Positions 28,036 through 37,021 of a stretch of DNA of 64,000 nucleotides are shown piece after piece. Both the position numbers and the translations under genes were made by a program. Position 1 is the first letter of the stretch, and each line of letters begins with the position of its first letter. The notes below the pieces were generated by a model. That model was not told the origin of the DNA and searched no databases. It was given only the letters and a program-made list of their open reading frames with translations. Origin of the DNA: a bacterium (GTDB lineage: Bacteria > Myxococcota_A > UBA9160 > UBA4427); the NCBI GenBank assembly GCA_024742285.1, contig JANSYR010000002.1, positions 372,001-436,000 of the forward strand, read 5' to 3'.

Positions 28036-29156
28036 GCCTGGTCTCCTTCCGCGGCGCCCTTCGTTTCGGCGGAAAGGCCCTGTCGTGCGCGCGCGTCGCC
28101 TTCCTCCTGGATCGCGAGCCGCCAGGCCTCGTTGTCGAGGTACCAGGCGACGGTCTCGGCGATCGCCTCCTCGAAGGTGTGGCCGGGGCGCCAGCCGAGC
28201 TCGCGGAGCGACTTGCTCGCATCGATCGCATAGCGCCGGTCGTGGCCGGGGCGGTCTTCCACGAAGCTCTTGAGCTCGCGGTAGTCGTCGAGACCCTGCC
28301 GCTTCATCGCTTCGTTGGCCGCCGCGGGTCGCAGGTGCTCGATCGCGTCGCACAGCGCGTCGACGACCTGCAGGTTCGAGCGCTCGCTGTTCCCACCGAA
28401 GGCGTACTGCTCTCCGGGCGTGCCGTCCTCGAGCGCGCGCACGATCCCTTCGCAGTGGTCGGTCACGAAGATCCAGTCGCGCACGTTGCCGCCGTCGCCG
28501 TAGATCGGGAGCGGCTTCCCCTCGAGCGTGTTCAACACCATGAGGGGAATCAGCTTCTCGGGGAACTGGTAGGGCCCGTAGTTGTTCGAGCAGTTCGTCG
28601 TGAGCGTCGGGAGGCCGTAGGTCTTGTGATAGGCGCGCACCAGCAGATCGGCGCCGGCCTTGGAGGCCGAGTAGGGCGAGTTGGGTGCGTAGGGCGTCTC
28701 CTCGGTGAAGTAGCCCTCGGCGCCGAGGGTCCCGTAGACCTCGTCGGTGGAGACGTGCAGGAAGCGGAAGTGCTCCCGGTCTTCGGGCGGGAGCTCGGCG
28801 AAGCGGGCGCGCGCGGCCTCGAGGAGCTCGAAGGTCCCGCCGATGTTCGTGTCGACGAACGCGCGCGGGCCATCGATCGAGCGATCGACGTGGCTCTCCG
28901 CGGCGAAGTTGAGGATCGCCGTCGGGGCGTGGTCGGCGAAGGCGGCGACGACGTCGTCGGTCCGCGCAATGTCGCCGTGCAGGAAGACGTATCGATCCGG
29001 GTCGGGCAGGTCGCGGAGGTTCTCGAGGCTGCCCGCGTAGGTCAGCTTGTCGAGCACGACGATCCGGACGTCGGGACGGTGCTCGAGGGCCCAACGGACG
29101 AAATTGGAGCCGATGAAGCCCGCTCCACCCGTCACGAGCCAGGTCTGCGAAATCAT
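28032..29156 (-). CDS. rmlB: RmlB, dTDP-glucose 4,6-dehydratase
   Basis: Converts dTDP-glucose to dTDP-4-keto-6-deoxyglucose. 374 residues. It has [13 protein letters not shown], the VSTDEVYG signature, YSASKAG catalytic Tyr/Lys and [18 protein letters not shown], all RmlB hallmarks. The C-terminal tail of about 40 residues is longer than usual. ATG 29156 is chosen over GTG 29165 because AGGAG lies 8 bases upstream of the ATG. First gene of the rmlBA unit, divergent from the sugar-transferase gene across 570 bases. Confidence 0.96.
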   Translation of the reverse strand: MISQTWLVTGGAGFIGSNFVRWALEHRPDVRIVVLDKLTYAGSLENLRDLPDPDRYVFLHGDIARTDDVVAAFADHAPTAILNFAAESHVDRSIDGPRAFVDTNIGGTFELLEAARARFAELPPEDREHFRFLHVSTDEVYGTLGAEGYFTEETPYAPNSPYSASKAGADLLVRAYHKTYGLPTLTTNCSNNYGPYQFPEKLIPLMVLNTLEGKPLPIYGDGGNVRDWIFVTDHCEGIVRALEDGTPGEQYAFGGNSERSNLQVVDALCDAIEHLRPAAANEAMKRQGLDDYRELKSFVEDRPGHDRRYAIDASKSLRELGWRPGHTFEEAIAETVAWYLDNEAWRLAIQEEGDARARQGLSAETKGAAEGDQA

Positions 29157-29503
29157 GTGGGGCACTCCTGCCGGCCTCGCGGCCTCACGCTAGCACCGGT
29201 CCCGCGCGCCCCCGCGCGACGGTCCGGTGCAAGTCTTCCCTCGGCCGGTAGGCATCGATCTTGAGCGTTCCGAGGTGCTTGGGGGGCGGAGTTGCCGGTG
29301 GCCTGCGCTCCCGTCCCCGCGCCCCCTCTTGAGTGCCCGCAGCGGCAGGCCGAGGGGTGGGGCGCGGGCGCGGTGTTTTGCCCGAATCCGAATGGCTGCG
29401 TTTCGGCCTCGAAATCCCCGTCCCCGATCGGCAGATCGCCGGCAAGATCCGGCCGAACCGGGGTGGGTAGGATTCCACTCTCCTGAACATTTCGTCACAA
29501 AGG

Positions 29504-29566
29504 TCTGGAAACGTTCTGGAAATTACATCGGCTCACGAGCAGTTCACGGTAGCTTCCGCTTATAAT
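29504..29566 (+). promoter_or_regulatory. Regulatory region upstream of the sugar transferase gene
   Basis: The 570-base gap 29157-29726 holds no gene. Its right half is AT-richer. A direct repeat TCTGGAAA (29504-29511 and 29515-29522) is spaced 11 bases start to start. An exact TATAAT lies at 29561-29566 without a good -35. If that is the -10, the repeat is centred near -60, the usual place for an activator. The left half (29280-29400) has GC-rich inverted repeats of unclear role. Confidence 0.45.
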
Positions 29567-29726
29567 CACGTGGCTCGCGCATACCCTTTTCGGTGAGCGC
29601 GGGCACATCTTCTGTGGGCCGTTGGGGCCTCTGACGTTCAGAAAATGGGCGATCTGACGTCAGGATTTCTCCCCATGACGATTTCGGAGCGGGAATCGTC
29701 CCCACCTCGAGGATCAGGACTTCGCC

Positions 29727-31136
29727 ATGCTGAGGAACAACGGCAAGATCACTTCGTCGCTGCTGATGTCGATGGACGTCGTGGTCAGTACGGTGATCTG
29801 CCTCGGCTTGCTCTACTGGACCGATCTCTCTGGCATGAGCGATCCGCTCGCAGAGGCGGGAGGCTCGACGCTTCTCCTCGCGGTCACGGCCTGTCTCGTC
29901 TGGCCGTTCACGTTCCAGCAGCTCGATGTCTACGCCTCGGTTCGGACGCTCGGGCCCTGGGACGTCGCCCGTCGGCTGCTGGTTTCCGGCTGCGTCGTCG
30001 CGACGATCCTCGGAGCCGTCGCCTTCGCGAGTGACGTGCCGATCTCGCGCGAGTTCCCGTTCGTCTGCGCTGCGGCGCAGGGGGCGGCGCTCTCGTTCAT
30101 GCGCTTCGCCGTCTACACGACGCTGCGGACGGCGCGTCGCGTCGGACGCAACACGCGAAACGTGCTGATCGTGGGGACGGGCGCGCGCGCGGCGCAGATC
30201 AAGCGAAGCATCGAATCCCACCCCCAATGGGGATTGTGCGTTCTGGGCTTCGTCGACGACGTCGACTCCGCGATCGATCGAAGTCTCTTCGATGCGAAGA
30301 TCTTCCGGGTCTCGGAGATGGACACGGTGCTGACGGAGATGGTCGTCGATCGCGTCCTGATCGCCGTTCCGCGCTCGATGCTCGGCTCGATCGCCCCGGT
30401 CCTGTCCGCCTGCAGCAGCACCGGCGTGCCGATCACCTTGATGACGGATCTCTTCGGCGACTACCTGCCGACGCCCTACGTCGGCAACTTCGGGTCCCGG
30501 CCGTCCCTCGAGTTCGCCATGGCCCACCACAACTCGTTCCTGCTGAGCGTCAAGCGCGCGGTGGACGTCCTGGGCGCCGCGGCCGCCGTCGTGGTCAGCG
30601 CGCCGCTGATCGGGCTCGCTGCCCTCGCGATCAAGCTGGAAGACGGTGGCCCCATCTTCTTCCGTCAGACGCGCTGCGGCCTCTACGGACGCCGCTTCTC
30701 GATGATCAAGCTTCGCACGATGTGCGTGGACGCCGAGGCGCGGAAGGCGGACCTCGTCGAGATGAACGAGATGGACGGTCCTGTCTTCAAGGTCAAGCTC
30801 GACCCCCGCATCACCAAGGTCGGTGCGTTCCTGCGCCGCTACAGCCTCGACGAGCTTCCGCAGTTCTGGAACGTCCTCTCCGGCGACATGAGTCTGGTCG
30901 GGCCGCGTCCCCCGGTTCCGGAGGAAGTGGTCCACTACGAGATCTCCGAGCGACGCCGTCTTTCGATGCGTCCGGGGATCACCTGCATCTGGCAGGTCGG
31001 TGGGCGGAACGAGATCGGCTTCGAGGAGTGGGTGAAGCTCGATCTGGAATACATCGATCACTGGTCACTGGGCCTGGACGCGAAGATCCTCTTTCAGACG
31101 ATCCCCGCCGTCCTCCTGGCTCGCGGCGCTTCCTGA
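29727..31136 (+). CDS. Polyprenyl-phosphate sugar phosphotransferase (phosphoglycosyl transferase)
   Basis: A 469-residue WcaJ/WbaP-type initiating enzyme, which transfers a sugar-1-phosphate to undecaprenyl phosphate on the inner membrane face. Four N-terminal membrane helices (about 10-135) are followed by a Rossmann-like domain starting [11 protein letters not shown]. Another membrane segment (about 275-300) leads into the catalytic bacterial sugar transferase domain: [21 protein letters not shown], the [20 protein letters not shown] block, SLVGPRPP, then [16 protein letters not shown]. It commits the repeat unit of the surface polysaccharide encoded in this region. Confidence 0.92.
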   Translation: MLRNNGKITSSLLMSMDVVVSTVICLGLLYWTDLSGMSDPLAEAGGSTLLLAVTACLVWPFTFQQLDVYASVRTLGPWDVARRLLVSGCVVATILGAVAFASDVPISREFPFVCAAAQGAALSFMRFAVYTTLRTARRVGRNTRNVLIVGTGARAAQIKRSIESHPQWGLCVLGFVDDVDSAIDRSLFDAKIFRVSEMDTVLTEMVVDRVLIAVPRSMLGSIAPVLSACSSTGVPITLMTDLFGDYLPTPYVGNFGSRPSLEFAMAHHNSFLLSVKRAVDVLGAAAAVVVSAPLIGLAALAIKLEDGGPIFFRQTRCGLYGRRFSMIKLRTMCVDAEARKADLVEMNEMDGPVFKVKLDPRITKVGAFLRRYSLDELPQFWNVLSGDMSLVGPRPPVPEEVVHYEISERRRLSMRPGITCIWQVGGRNEIGFEEWVKLDLEYIDHWSLGLDAKILFQTIPAVLLARGAS

Positions 31137-31153
31137 TCGACGGGGCGCGTTCG

Positions 31154-31175
31154 GAGGTGCGACCGACGGCACCTC
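31154..31175. other. Hairpin between convergent genes
   Basis: GAGGTGC (31154-31160) pairs perfectly with GCACCTC (31169-31175) around 8 bases, 18 bases after the sugar transferase stop and 31 bases beyond the stop of the converging GNAT gene. There is no T-run on either side, so it is at best a weak bidirectional terminator. Confidence 0.35.
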
Positions 31176-31205
31176 GCGCTCGTCGTCTCGCCGTCGCAGG
31201 AGCGC

Positions 31206-32336
31206 CTAGCCCGCCCCGAATCCGTGTGGCCCGTGGCCGTCCATGTTGGTGAGATGGAGACCGCCACGCGCTTCCTCGAAGGGTTCGAGCGCAGCCTGGA
31301 GCTCGGGCGAGACGGCCAGCGTTCTCCGGTTCTCGAGTACGAGATAGCCGTTCCGCGCGAAGGCCTGGACCCAATCCGGATGCGATTGATTGGAGCCGAT
31401 CAGGTCGACGCCGCGGTCCTCGAGGACGCGGGAAGCCGCCGCGATCACGACGGGCGCGTCGGCGGGCTTCGCCAGCACGTCGGCGATGCAGCCCACGCGG
31501 AGATCGCCGAAGCGTGGATCCTCGGGGTCGCGGTTGTCCATCGCGACCGCCCAGCCGATGTCCTGCCCGCCGCGGCGTACGCGGAGGCGGATGCCGAAGG
31601 GCCAGCCCGAAGCCGGCACGAGCGCGTTCATCGTGCCCGCGTCGCGCAGTCCGAGCGCGAGGTAATCACCGTGGCAGGCCGCCCAGAGATCGTCTGCCCA
31701 GGCCCCGAACTCGTCGACCTCCTCGCAGGACACGTCGCGCAGGCTCGGGCGCCGGAGTCCGCGGAGCGCCTGAAGGCCACGGAATCCGACGCTGCCCGCG
31801 CCCGTGAAGGCGAGGGCGTCGAGCGCCAGGCGATTCCGGGTCGTCCCGCGCAGGTATCGATTGCGGCGCAGGAAAGCGAACGGGCGGCAGACGCGGAGGC
31901 AGAAGGGCGTGTCATGGATCAGCCAGCCGAGCGATCTCAGCAGCTGCAACATCGTCGCGTCGTCTCCGCCGTGGCCCCAGCTGTAGAGAAGCGGCGAGCG
32001 CTTCAGCATGTCCCGGATCAGGCGCAGGCCGAGGGCGGCGTGGCGCGGCGAGATCGCGCCCTCGGAGACGGGACCCTGCCAGTCGGAGACCGAGTGGCGT
32101 TCGCCCCGGATGATCCACGGCTGGGGCTTGAGGGCGTAGGCGCCACGCACTCGCCCCTCGTCATCGGTCGCGACGAAGTGATCTCGCCAGACTTCGACGC
32201 CCTCGCGCGGCGGGATCCAGTCGTCGACGGCGGCCTCGTACCAGCCCCACGGCGACTGCCCCTCGGCCATGCGTCGGTTGAAGTCGGCGACTTCGGGGAC
32301 GTGCTCGTCGCGGTAGGGGACGATTCGGATGCCCAT
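31206..32336 (-). CDS. GNAT-like N-acyltransferase (putative)
   Basis: A 376-residue cytoplasmic protein starting IRIVPYRDEHVPEVADFNRR, the typical first strand-helix of GNAT folds. DDEGRVRGAYALKPQPW looks like the strand 2-4 hairpin. A second, weaker acyltransferase-like half (about 230-330, with ADAPVVIAAASRVLEDRGVD) suggests a two-domain GNAT, related in layout to FemAB/GNAT proteins seen in exopolysaccharide loci. No clear acetyl-CoA QxxGxG/A motif is visible. ATG 32336 has AGGAG 11 bases upstream. Divergent from the FAD monooxygenase gene, 188 bases apart. Confidence 0.6.
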   Translation of the reverse strand: MGIRIVPYRDEHVPEVADFNRRMAEGQSPWGWYEAAVDDWIPPREGVEVWRDHFVATDDEGRVRGAYALKPQPWIIRGERHSVSDWQGPVSEGAISPRHAALGLRLIRDMLKRSPLLYSWGHGGDDATMLQLLRSLGWLIHDTPFCLRVCRPFAFLRRNRYLRGTTRNRLALDALAFTGAGSVGFRGLQALRGLRRPSLRDVSCEEVDEFGAWADDLWAACHGDYLALGLRDAGTMNALVPASGWPFGIRLRVRRGGQDIGWAVAMDNRDPEDPRFGDLRVGCIADVLAKPADAPVVIAAASRVLEDRGVDLIGSNQSHPDWVQAFARNGYLVLENRRTLAVSPELQAALEPFEEARGGLHLTNMDGHGPHGFGAG

Positions 32337-32524
32337 GCCCGTCGAGACTCCTGTGCTGCCTGGGTCGGCGTGTGGAAAACGACGGCCGGCGTCCGGGGGA
32401 GGGGCCGCGAGAGTATACGACATCGGCCGTGCGACTCCCTCGCTGTACGGCTTCCCGACCCGCGCGAGGTCGCCTGCACGATCGACGTTCGGCGGTGGGC
32501 GACGCGGGGCTATGCTGGCGCGCG

Positions 32525-33706
32525 ATGAAGAGCGAGCTTCGGGTTCTCGTCGTCGGCGCCGGTCTGGCGGGATTGGCGCTCTGCCATGCGCTGTCACGCC
32601 GCGGGATCGCCGTCGATCTCGTCGAGCGCGATCCGGTTCCGCGGCCGGGGACGGGCATCCTCCTGGCCGGAAACGCGATGCGGGCCCTCGACGAGATGGG
32701 CATCGGGCGCGAGGTCCGACGGGCGGGGCGGGTCGTCTCCGAATTCCGCTTCGCCACGGCCGAAGGCGATGCCCTCTTCGAGGTCGCCGTCCCGGGCGCC
32801 TGGCCGGATTTCGTGTCGATCGAGCGGAAGGTGCTGCGCGCGCTCCTCGTCGAGGCCATCGCTCCGATCGTTCCGCGGAACGGATGTGTGATCGAGCGCT
32901 TCGTTCCGCACGCCGACGGCGTGCGCATCGTCGACGGCGAAGGCAGGAGCGCGGACTACGGATTGGTGGTGGGGGCCGACGGCGTGCACTCGCAGGTCGC
33001 TGTCGACCTCCTGGGCGACGCGCCGACGAAGCCGATCCCGGGACGGATCGGATGGCGATTCGTGGCCGACTGTCCCGCCGGCCTCGAACATCCCCTCTAT
33101 CAGGTCGGCAACGCCCGAACCTTCCTGCTCCATCCCTTGCCGAACGGGCGGGTCTACTGCGGCGCCGGCCCGGTTCCGAGTCATTGCGTCCCCGAGGGCG
33201 CCGATCCCCGAATCGCACTTCGGACCGCGTTCCAGGACTTCGGGGGGCCCGTCTCGCGCGTGATCCACGGGCTCGATTCGATCTCGAACCCCGAGCAGTC
33301 GATCATCCCCACCCACTACTGGCAGATCGATCGCGCGCGATGGTCGAAGGCGCGTGTCGTCCTCGTCGGGGATGCCGCCCACGCCTGCGTGCCGACGCTC
33401 GCCCAGGGAGCCGCCATGGCCTTCGAAGACGCGCAGGTGCTGAGCGCCGCTCTGGCGCGCGGGGACAGCGTCGAGCACGCGCTCGCGGAGTTCGAAGAGG
33501 GTCGGCGTGCTCGCGTTCGAGAGGCCCAGTCGGCTTCGCTCCAGCGCCTTCAGAGGACCGTGGAGCTGGACGATAGACAGTTGATGATTCGGGACCGGGT
33601 GCTCGCTCGCGTCGGCAAGGAACAGCTCGAGCGTGCCTGGGCCAACCTCGCGACGAGCGGCCCCTGGGATGCGGGTGACCCAGCCGTGCACCCAACGTCC
33701 GGATGA
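32525..33706 (+). CDS. FAD-dependent monooxygenase (PF01494-type)
   Basis: A 393-residue class A flavoprotein hydroxylase. GxGxxG is in VVGAGLAGLALCHAL with ERDP at the end of beta-2, the DG motif in VGADGVHSQV, and the FAD ribityl motif in LVGDAAHACVPTLAQGAAMA. Single-component NAD(P)H-dependent hydroxylases of this type oxidise aromatic or small substrates. The substrate is not readable. It ends 16 bases before the adenylation-domain gene, with which it likely forms an operon. ATG 32525 starts directly at the Rossmann fold. Upstream in-frame codons are not protein-like. Confidence 0.88.
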   Translation: MKSELRVLVVGAGLAGLALCHALSRRGIAVDLVERDPVPRPGTGILLAGNAMRALDEMGIGREVRRAGRVVSEFRFATAEGDALFEVAVPGAWPDFVSIERKVLRALLVEAIAPIVPRNGCVIERFVPHADGVRIVDGEGRSADYGLVVGADGVHSQVAVDLLGDAPTKPIPGRIGWRFVADCPAGLEHPLYQVGNARTFLLHPLPNGRVYCGAGPVPSHCVPEGADPRIALRTAFQDFGGPVSRVIHGLDSISNPEQSIIPTHYWQIDRARWSKARVVLVGDAAHACVPTLAQGAAMAFEDAQVLSAALARGDSVEHALAEFEEGRRARVREAQSASLQRLQRTVELDDRQLMIRDRVLARVGKEQLERAWANLATSGPWDAGDPAVHPTSG

Positions 33707-33722
33707 GGAACAGGAGAGGGCG

Positions 33723-35255
33723 ATGATCAAGCTCGTGCAGGAGTATTTCTCGGGCTCGGCCCGGCGCTCGCCGGACCATCCTGCGGTCGTCTGTCGCGAC
33801 GAGAGCGTGACCTACGGCGAGCTCGATCGACAGACGAACGCCTGGGCGCGCGATCTCCAGGCCCGTGGTCTCCGGCGCGGCGAGTTCGTCGTCTTCTTCA
33901 TGAAGAAGGGGATCCCGTCGATCCGGTCGATCCTCACGATCCTGAAGACGGACTGTGCCTATGTCCCGGTCGACGTGACGAGCCCGCCGGGACGGCTCGC
34001 GGACATCCTCGAGACGACCGGCGCGCGCTTCGTCCTCGTGGACACGAAGAGCGAAGGCATCCTCCGCGACGCGCTGGGAGACGACGCCGCGATCGAGATC
34101 GTGAACGTGGAGGGCGAGCCGTCGGGGGCGCCGGAGCCGCTCACGTATCGCAATCTCTCGATCGACATCGCCTACGTGCTCTTCACCAGCGGCTCCACGG
34201 GCAAGCCCAAGGGCGTGATGATCAGTCACCAGATGATTCTCGACTACATCGACTGGTGCGTCGAAACCTACGACATCCGGCCGACGGACCGGGTCGCGAA
34301 TCACGCCCCCCTCTACTTCGACAACTCGACGTTCGATCTCTACACGTCGTTCAAGTCGGGCGCGACCCTCTATCTGGTTCACGACGCGCTGAACACGATC
34401 ATGGTCAAGCTGATCCCCTGGCTCGACAAGAACGAGATCAGCGTGTTCTTCTGCGTTCCGAGCGTGCTGAACATCCTGCTGAAGTCGGGGAAGCTCGCGC
34501 CCGGACAGTTCTCGAAGATGCGCCACGTGCTGGCCGCCGGCGAGGCCCTGCCGCCCGCCGTGCTGGGCCAGTGGATGGATCTCTATCCGCACGTGCAGTA
34601 CACGAACATGTACGGCCCGACCGAGATCACCGTCGACTGCACCTTCCACGTCGTGCCAGAGCGTCCGGCACCCGACGCGACCCACGTTCCGATCGGGAAG
34701 CCCCGCGAGAACATGGAGATCTTCGTGGCGCGCGAAGACGGGACGCACAGCCTCGAGCCCGGCACCGAGGGAGAGTTGCTCGTGCGGGGGAAGTCCGTCT
34801 CGTACGGATATCTGGGAGACGCCGAGAAGACGAAGGCCGCGTTCGTGCAGAATCCGATGCACGACCGGTTCCACGATCCGGTCTATCGGACGGGTGACCT
34901 CGTGCGGGTCGCCGACGACGGAGGGTTGCTCTTCCTGGGCCGTCTCGACCATCAGATCAAGTACATGGGCAATCGGATCGAGCTCGGCGAGATCGAGTCC
35001 GCCCTCGTCGCGCTCGACGGCGTTCGCGACGGCGTCGTCGTGTTCAACGACAGCCCCGTCGTCGAAGAAAAGTGCATCGGCGCGCTCGTCTGCCTCGGCG
35101 ACGGAGCCGACAAGGAAGCCGTCGTCGCAGAGCTGCGGAAGCGCGTGCCGAGCTACATGGTTCCGCGCAAGGTCGTCGTCGCGGACGCGATTCCGCTGAC
35201 GCCCAATGGCAAGGCGGATCGCAAGGCGACCTTCGGGCTCGTCTTCGAGGACTGA
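33723..35255 (+). CDS. Stand-alone amino-acid adenylation domain (NRPS-like A domain)
   Basis: A 510-residue AMP-forming enzyme. It has P-loop FTSGSTGKPKGVMISH (about 154-169), A4-type YFDNSTFDLYTS, in which the Asp after Phe (about 200) is the residue that binds the alpha-amino group in NRPS A domains, YGPTEITVDCTF, YRTGDLV, GRLDHQIKYMGNRIELGEIE, and the C-terminal PNGKADRK lysine. There is no fused carrier or condensation domain. It resembles DltA-like and free-standing A domains that load an amino acid on a separate carrier. The carrier gene lies convergently 50 bases away. ATG 33723 follows AGGAGAGGG. Confidence 0.9.
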   Translation: MIKLVQEYFSGSARRSPDHPAVVCRDESVTYGELDRQTNAWARDLQARGLRRGEFVVFFMKKGIPSIRSILTILKTDCAYVPVDVTSPPGRLADILETTGARFVLVDTKSEGILRDALGDDAAIEIVNVEGEPSGAPEPLTYRNLSIDIAYVLFTSGSTGKPKGVMISHQMILDYIDWCVETYDIRPTDRVANHAPLYFDNSTFDLYTSFKSGATLYLVHDALNTIMVKLIPWLDKNEISVFFCVPSVLNILLKSGKLAPGQFSKMRHVLAAGEALPPAVLGQWMDLYPHVQYTNMYGPTEITVDCTFHVVPERPAPDATHVPIGKPRENMEIFVAREDGTHSLEPGTEGELLVRGKSVSYGYLGDAEKTKAAFVQNPMHDRFHDPVYRTGDLVRVADDGGLLFLGRLDHQIKYMGNRIELGEIESALVALDGVRDGVVVFNDSPVVEEKCIGALVCLGDGADKEAVVAELRKRVPSYMVPRKVVVADAIPLTPNGKADRKATFGLVFED

Positions 35256-35305
35256 GTCGGGGGCTCGTCCGGTCGGCTGGGTCCGAAGAGGCCGGCCTCC
35301 GGGCG

Positions 35306-35560
35306 TCAGGCGTCGACGGTGAAGAACGTCTCGTAGATCGCGTTCACGTCGCGAATCGAATCCGCGTCGAGGTCGTCGGTGTCGACCTCGTCACCGAGGA
35401 GATGCTCGACGAAGAGGATCAGCTCGACGACCTCGAGGGACGACAGGATGCCGTGCTCGAGGATCGGGGTGTCGTCGAGGAGCTCGGCGGGCCGGTCCTT
35501 GGCGTGCTCGAGGATCCAGTCGCGAAGCTTCGTCTTGATTTCGGGCTCGGTCATGTCCAT
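35306..35560 (-). CDS. Acyl/peptidyl carrier protein
   Basis: An 84-residue acidic carrier protein. The 4'-phosphopantetheine attachment Ser41 is in GILSSLEVVELILFVE, where the usual Asp before Ser is replaced by Ser40. Helix II continues into VEHLLGDEVDTDDLD. Predicted partner of the free-standing adenylation domain and substrate platform for the diiron oxygenase, whose gene lies 16 bases upstream in the same minus-strand unit. ATG 35560 has AGGA just upstream, and a second ATG two codons later is possible. Confidence 0.88.
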   Translation of the reverse strand: MDMTEPEIKTKLRDWILEHAKDRPAELLDDTPILEHGILSSLEVVELILFVEHLLGDEVDTDDLDADSIRDVNAIYETFFTVDA

Positions 35561-35576
35561 TCGATTCCTGGCGAGG

Positions 35577-36443
35577 TCAGTCGAGGACCGGCATCGCGGT
35601 CAGGATGCCGGAGTCGACGAGATTGGTGAGGAACTTCTCGGAGGCGCGCTGTCGGTGTTCTCGGCAGACCTCGGACTTGAGCGCCGCCTCGCGCGCGGCG
35701 TAGGTGTCCTTGATTCCGGCGTCGCGGTAGACGGAGGGGTTGAGGAAGTCACGCCAGCTGGCGTTGATGTAGTCCAGGAGCCAGGACCGGAAGTCCTCGA
35801 GCTCTTCCTCGTTCCATTCCGCCGTGATCTCGTCCCACTTCGACTTCAGGTAGGCGCGCCCGAATCGGATGTGGCGGGCCTCGTCGACGTGGTGCACGCG
35901 ATTGATGTCCCGGCAGATCTGGTCGAGTCGCTCGTCGGCGCCCATCACGACGTTGTAGTAGTCCGAGAGCTCCTCGACGACGAGCACCTTGAGGAGGAAC
36001 GAGAGATCTTCGCCCCCCTTCGGCATCTCGCGCGCGAACGAGATCTTCTTCTCCGGGTAGACGCGGCCCAGATAGCGCCGCAGGAATCCCGAGAACATCA
36101 TCATGTGCTTGTTCTCTTCGTCCATGAAGTGATGCATGTACTCGGTAACCGCGAGATCCTTCTCGTTCACGTACATGCGATGGCTCATGCCCTCGAGCAG
36201 GGGGCGCTCCCCGTTCAGGATCAGGCTGAAGAATCCACAGCACTCGTAGAAGGCGAGGCGCTTCTGCTCTTCCTCGGTCATCTCGTGCCAGATCGGCGTG
36301 TCGTAGAGCGAGACGAGCTCGGGACTCATCGCCCACCCGTCGGGATCGAGCGCCTCCGGAAAATCGAGAACGGTGGAGGGGTCGTAGAAGAATTTCTGAG
36401 AGGCCCGCGTCATCTGCTGCGCGACGGTCTGTACCTTGGACAT
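35577..36443 (-). CDS. AurF/CmlI-type diiron N-oxygenase
   Basis: A 288-residue ferritin-like helical protein of the p-aminobenzoate N-oxygenase (PF11583-like) group. The ligand pattern of AurF is present: E110-x2-H113 in EENKH, a Glu in VVEELSDYY (157/158), and H184-x3-E188-x2-H191 in HHVDEARH. The first Glu is probably within YECCGFF or LNGERPLLEG. These enzymes oxidise amines to hydroxylamine or nitro groups, some on carrier-bound substrates. ATG 36443 has CCAGGAG 6 bases upstream. The carrier protein gene follows after 16 bases, which supports carrier-bound chemistry. Confidence 0.82.
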   Translation of the reverse strand: MSKVQTVAQQMTRASQKFFYDPSTVLDFPEALDPDGWAMSPELVSLYDTPIWHEMTEEEQKRLAFYECCGFFSLILNGERPLLEGMSHRMYVNEKDLAVTEYMHHFMDEENKHMMMFSGFLRRYLGRVYPEKKISFAREMPKGGEDLSFLLKVLVVEELSDYYNVVMGADERLDQICRDINRVHHVDEARHIRFGRAYLKSKWDEITAEWNEEELEDFRSWLLDYINASWRDFLNPSVYRDAGIKDTYAAREAALKSEVCREHRQRASEKFLTNLVDSGILTAMPVLD

Positions 36444-37021
36444 TGGCTTCTCCTGGTCCTGAACTGGGCCTCGGCGGGGCCGTGGGTGAGGGCGCGCCGG
36501 CCGCGCGGAGGCTATGGGGGAGTGGCCTCTAGGGCACACGAGGGGACGAAATTTCTGCCAGCGAGACGAGTCTCGGCCCCCCGGAGGAAGGCCGAGGAGG
36601 CTGCCACCTTCGATCGTATCGGAGTGCGAGAAACGCGGGTCAAGCGCTTTCGGCTTGCGCTTCCGGCTGGCCGTTCGACCCGTGGCCTCGCACCCCCACG
36701 AGTATAGATCCTGTGAGAGCGATGGTCTCGCGAGGAGCCCCTTCGAGTCGCCTTTCTCCTCGTTCGTGATGGCCGGCTCACGGATCACACGGATGGGCGC
36801 CGTCCGGCCCGACCCCGCGCGGCGGTGCCGCAGAAACCGCTCAGGGCGTCGGTGGCGAGGGCCGATGCGCGTTTCTGCGGTCTCGTTGGCCGGCGCCCCG
36901 GGCACCCACTGAAACTGCGAGCGGCGGCGTGCAGGCCCCGCGTCGATACCGTCCTCGACGGGACAGCGATAACGTTCGGCGGTCATCGGTACCGCAAGTG
37001 CGCGGGGAACCAGCAGCCAGC
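36444..37021. promoter_or_regulatory. Divergent intergenic region with a 10-bp inverted repeat
   Basis: 578 bases without a supported gene, between the N-oxygenase (minus) and the deacetylase (plus). It must carry promoters for both directions. On the minus strand TTGACC lies 17 bases before GATACG near 36612-36640, a possible promoter. CCGCAGAAAC (36828-36837) is repeated inverted as GTTTCTGCGG (36871-36880), 33 bases apart, a candidate operator or long hairpin. Confidence 0.4.

Noticed and set aside
27355-29264. Plus-strand open frames opposite rmlA and rmlB
   Set aside because: They are shadows of the two conserved nucleotide-sugar enzymes on the minus strand.
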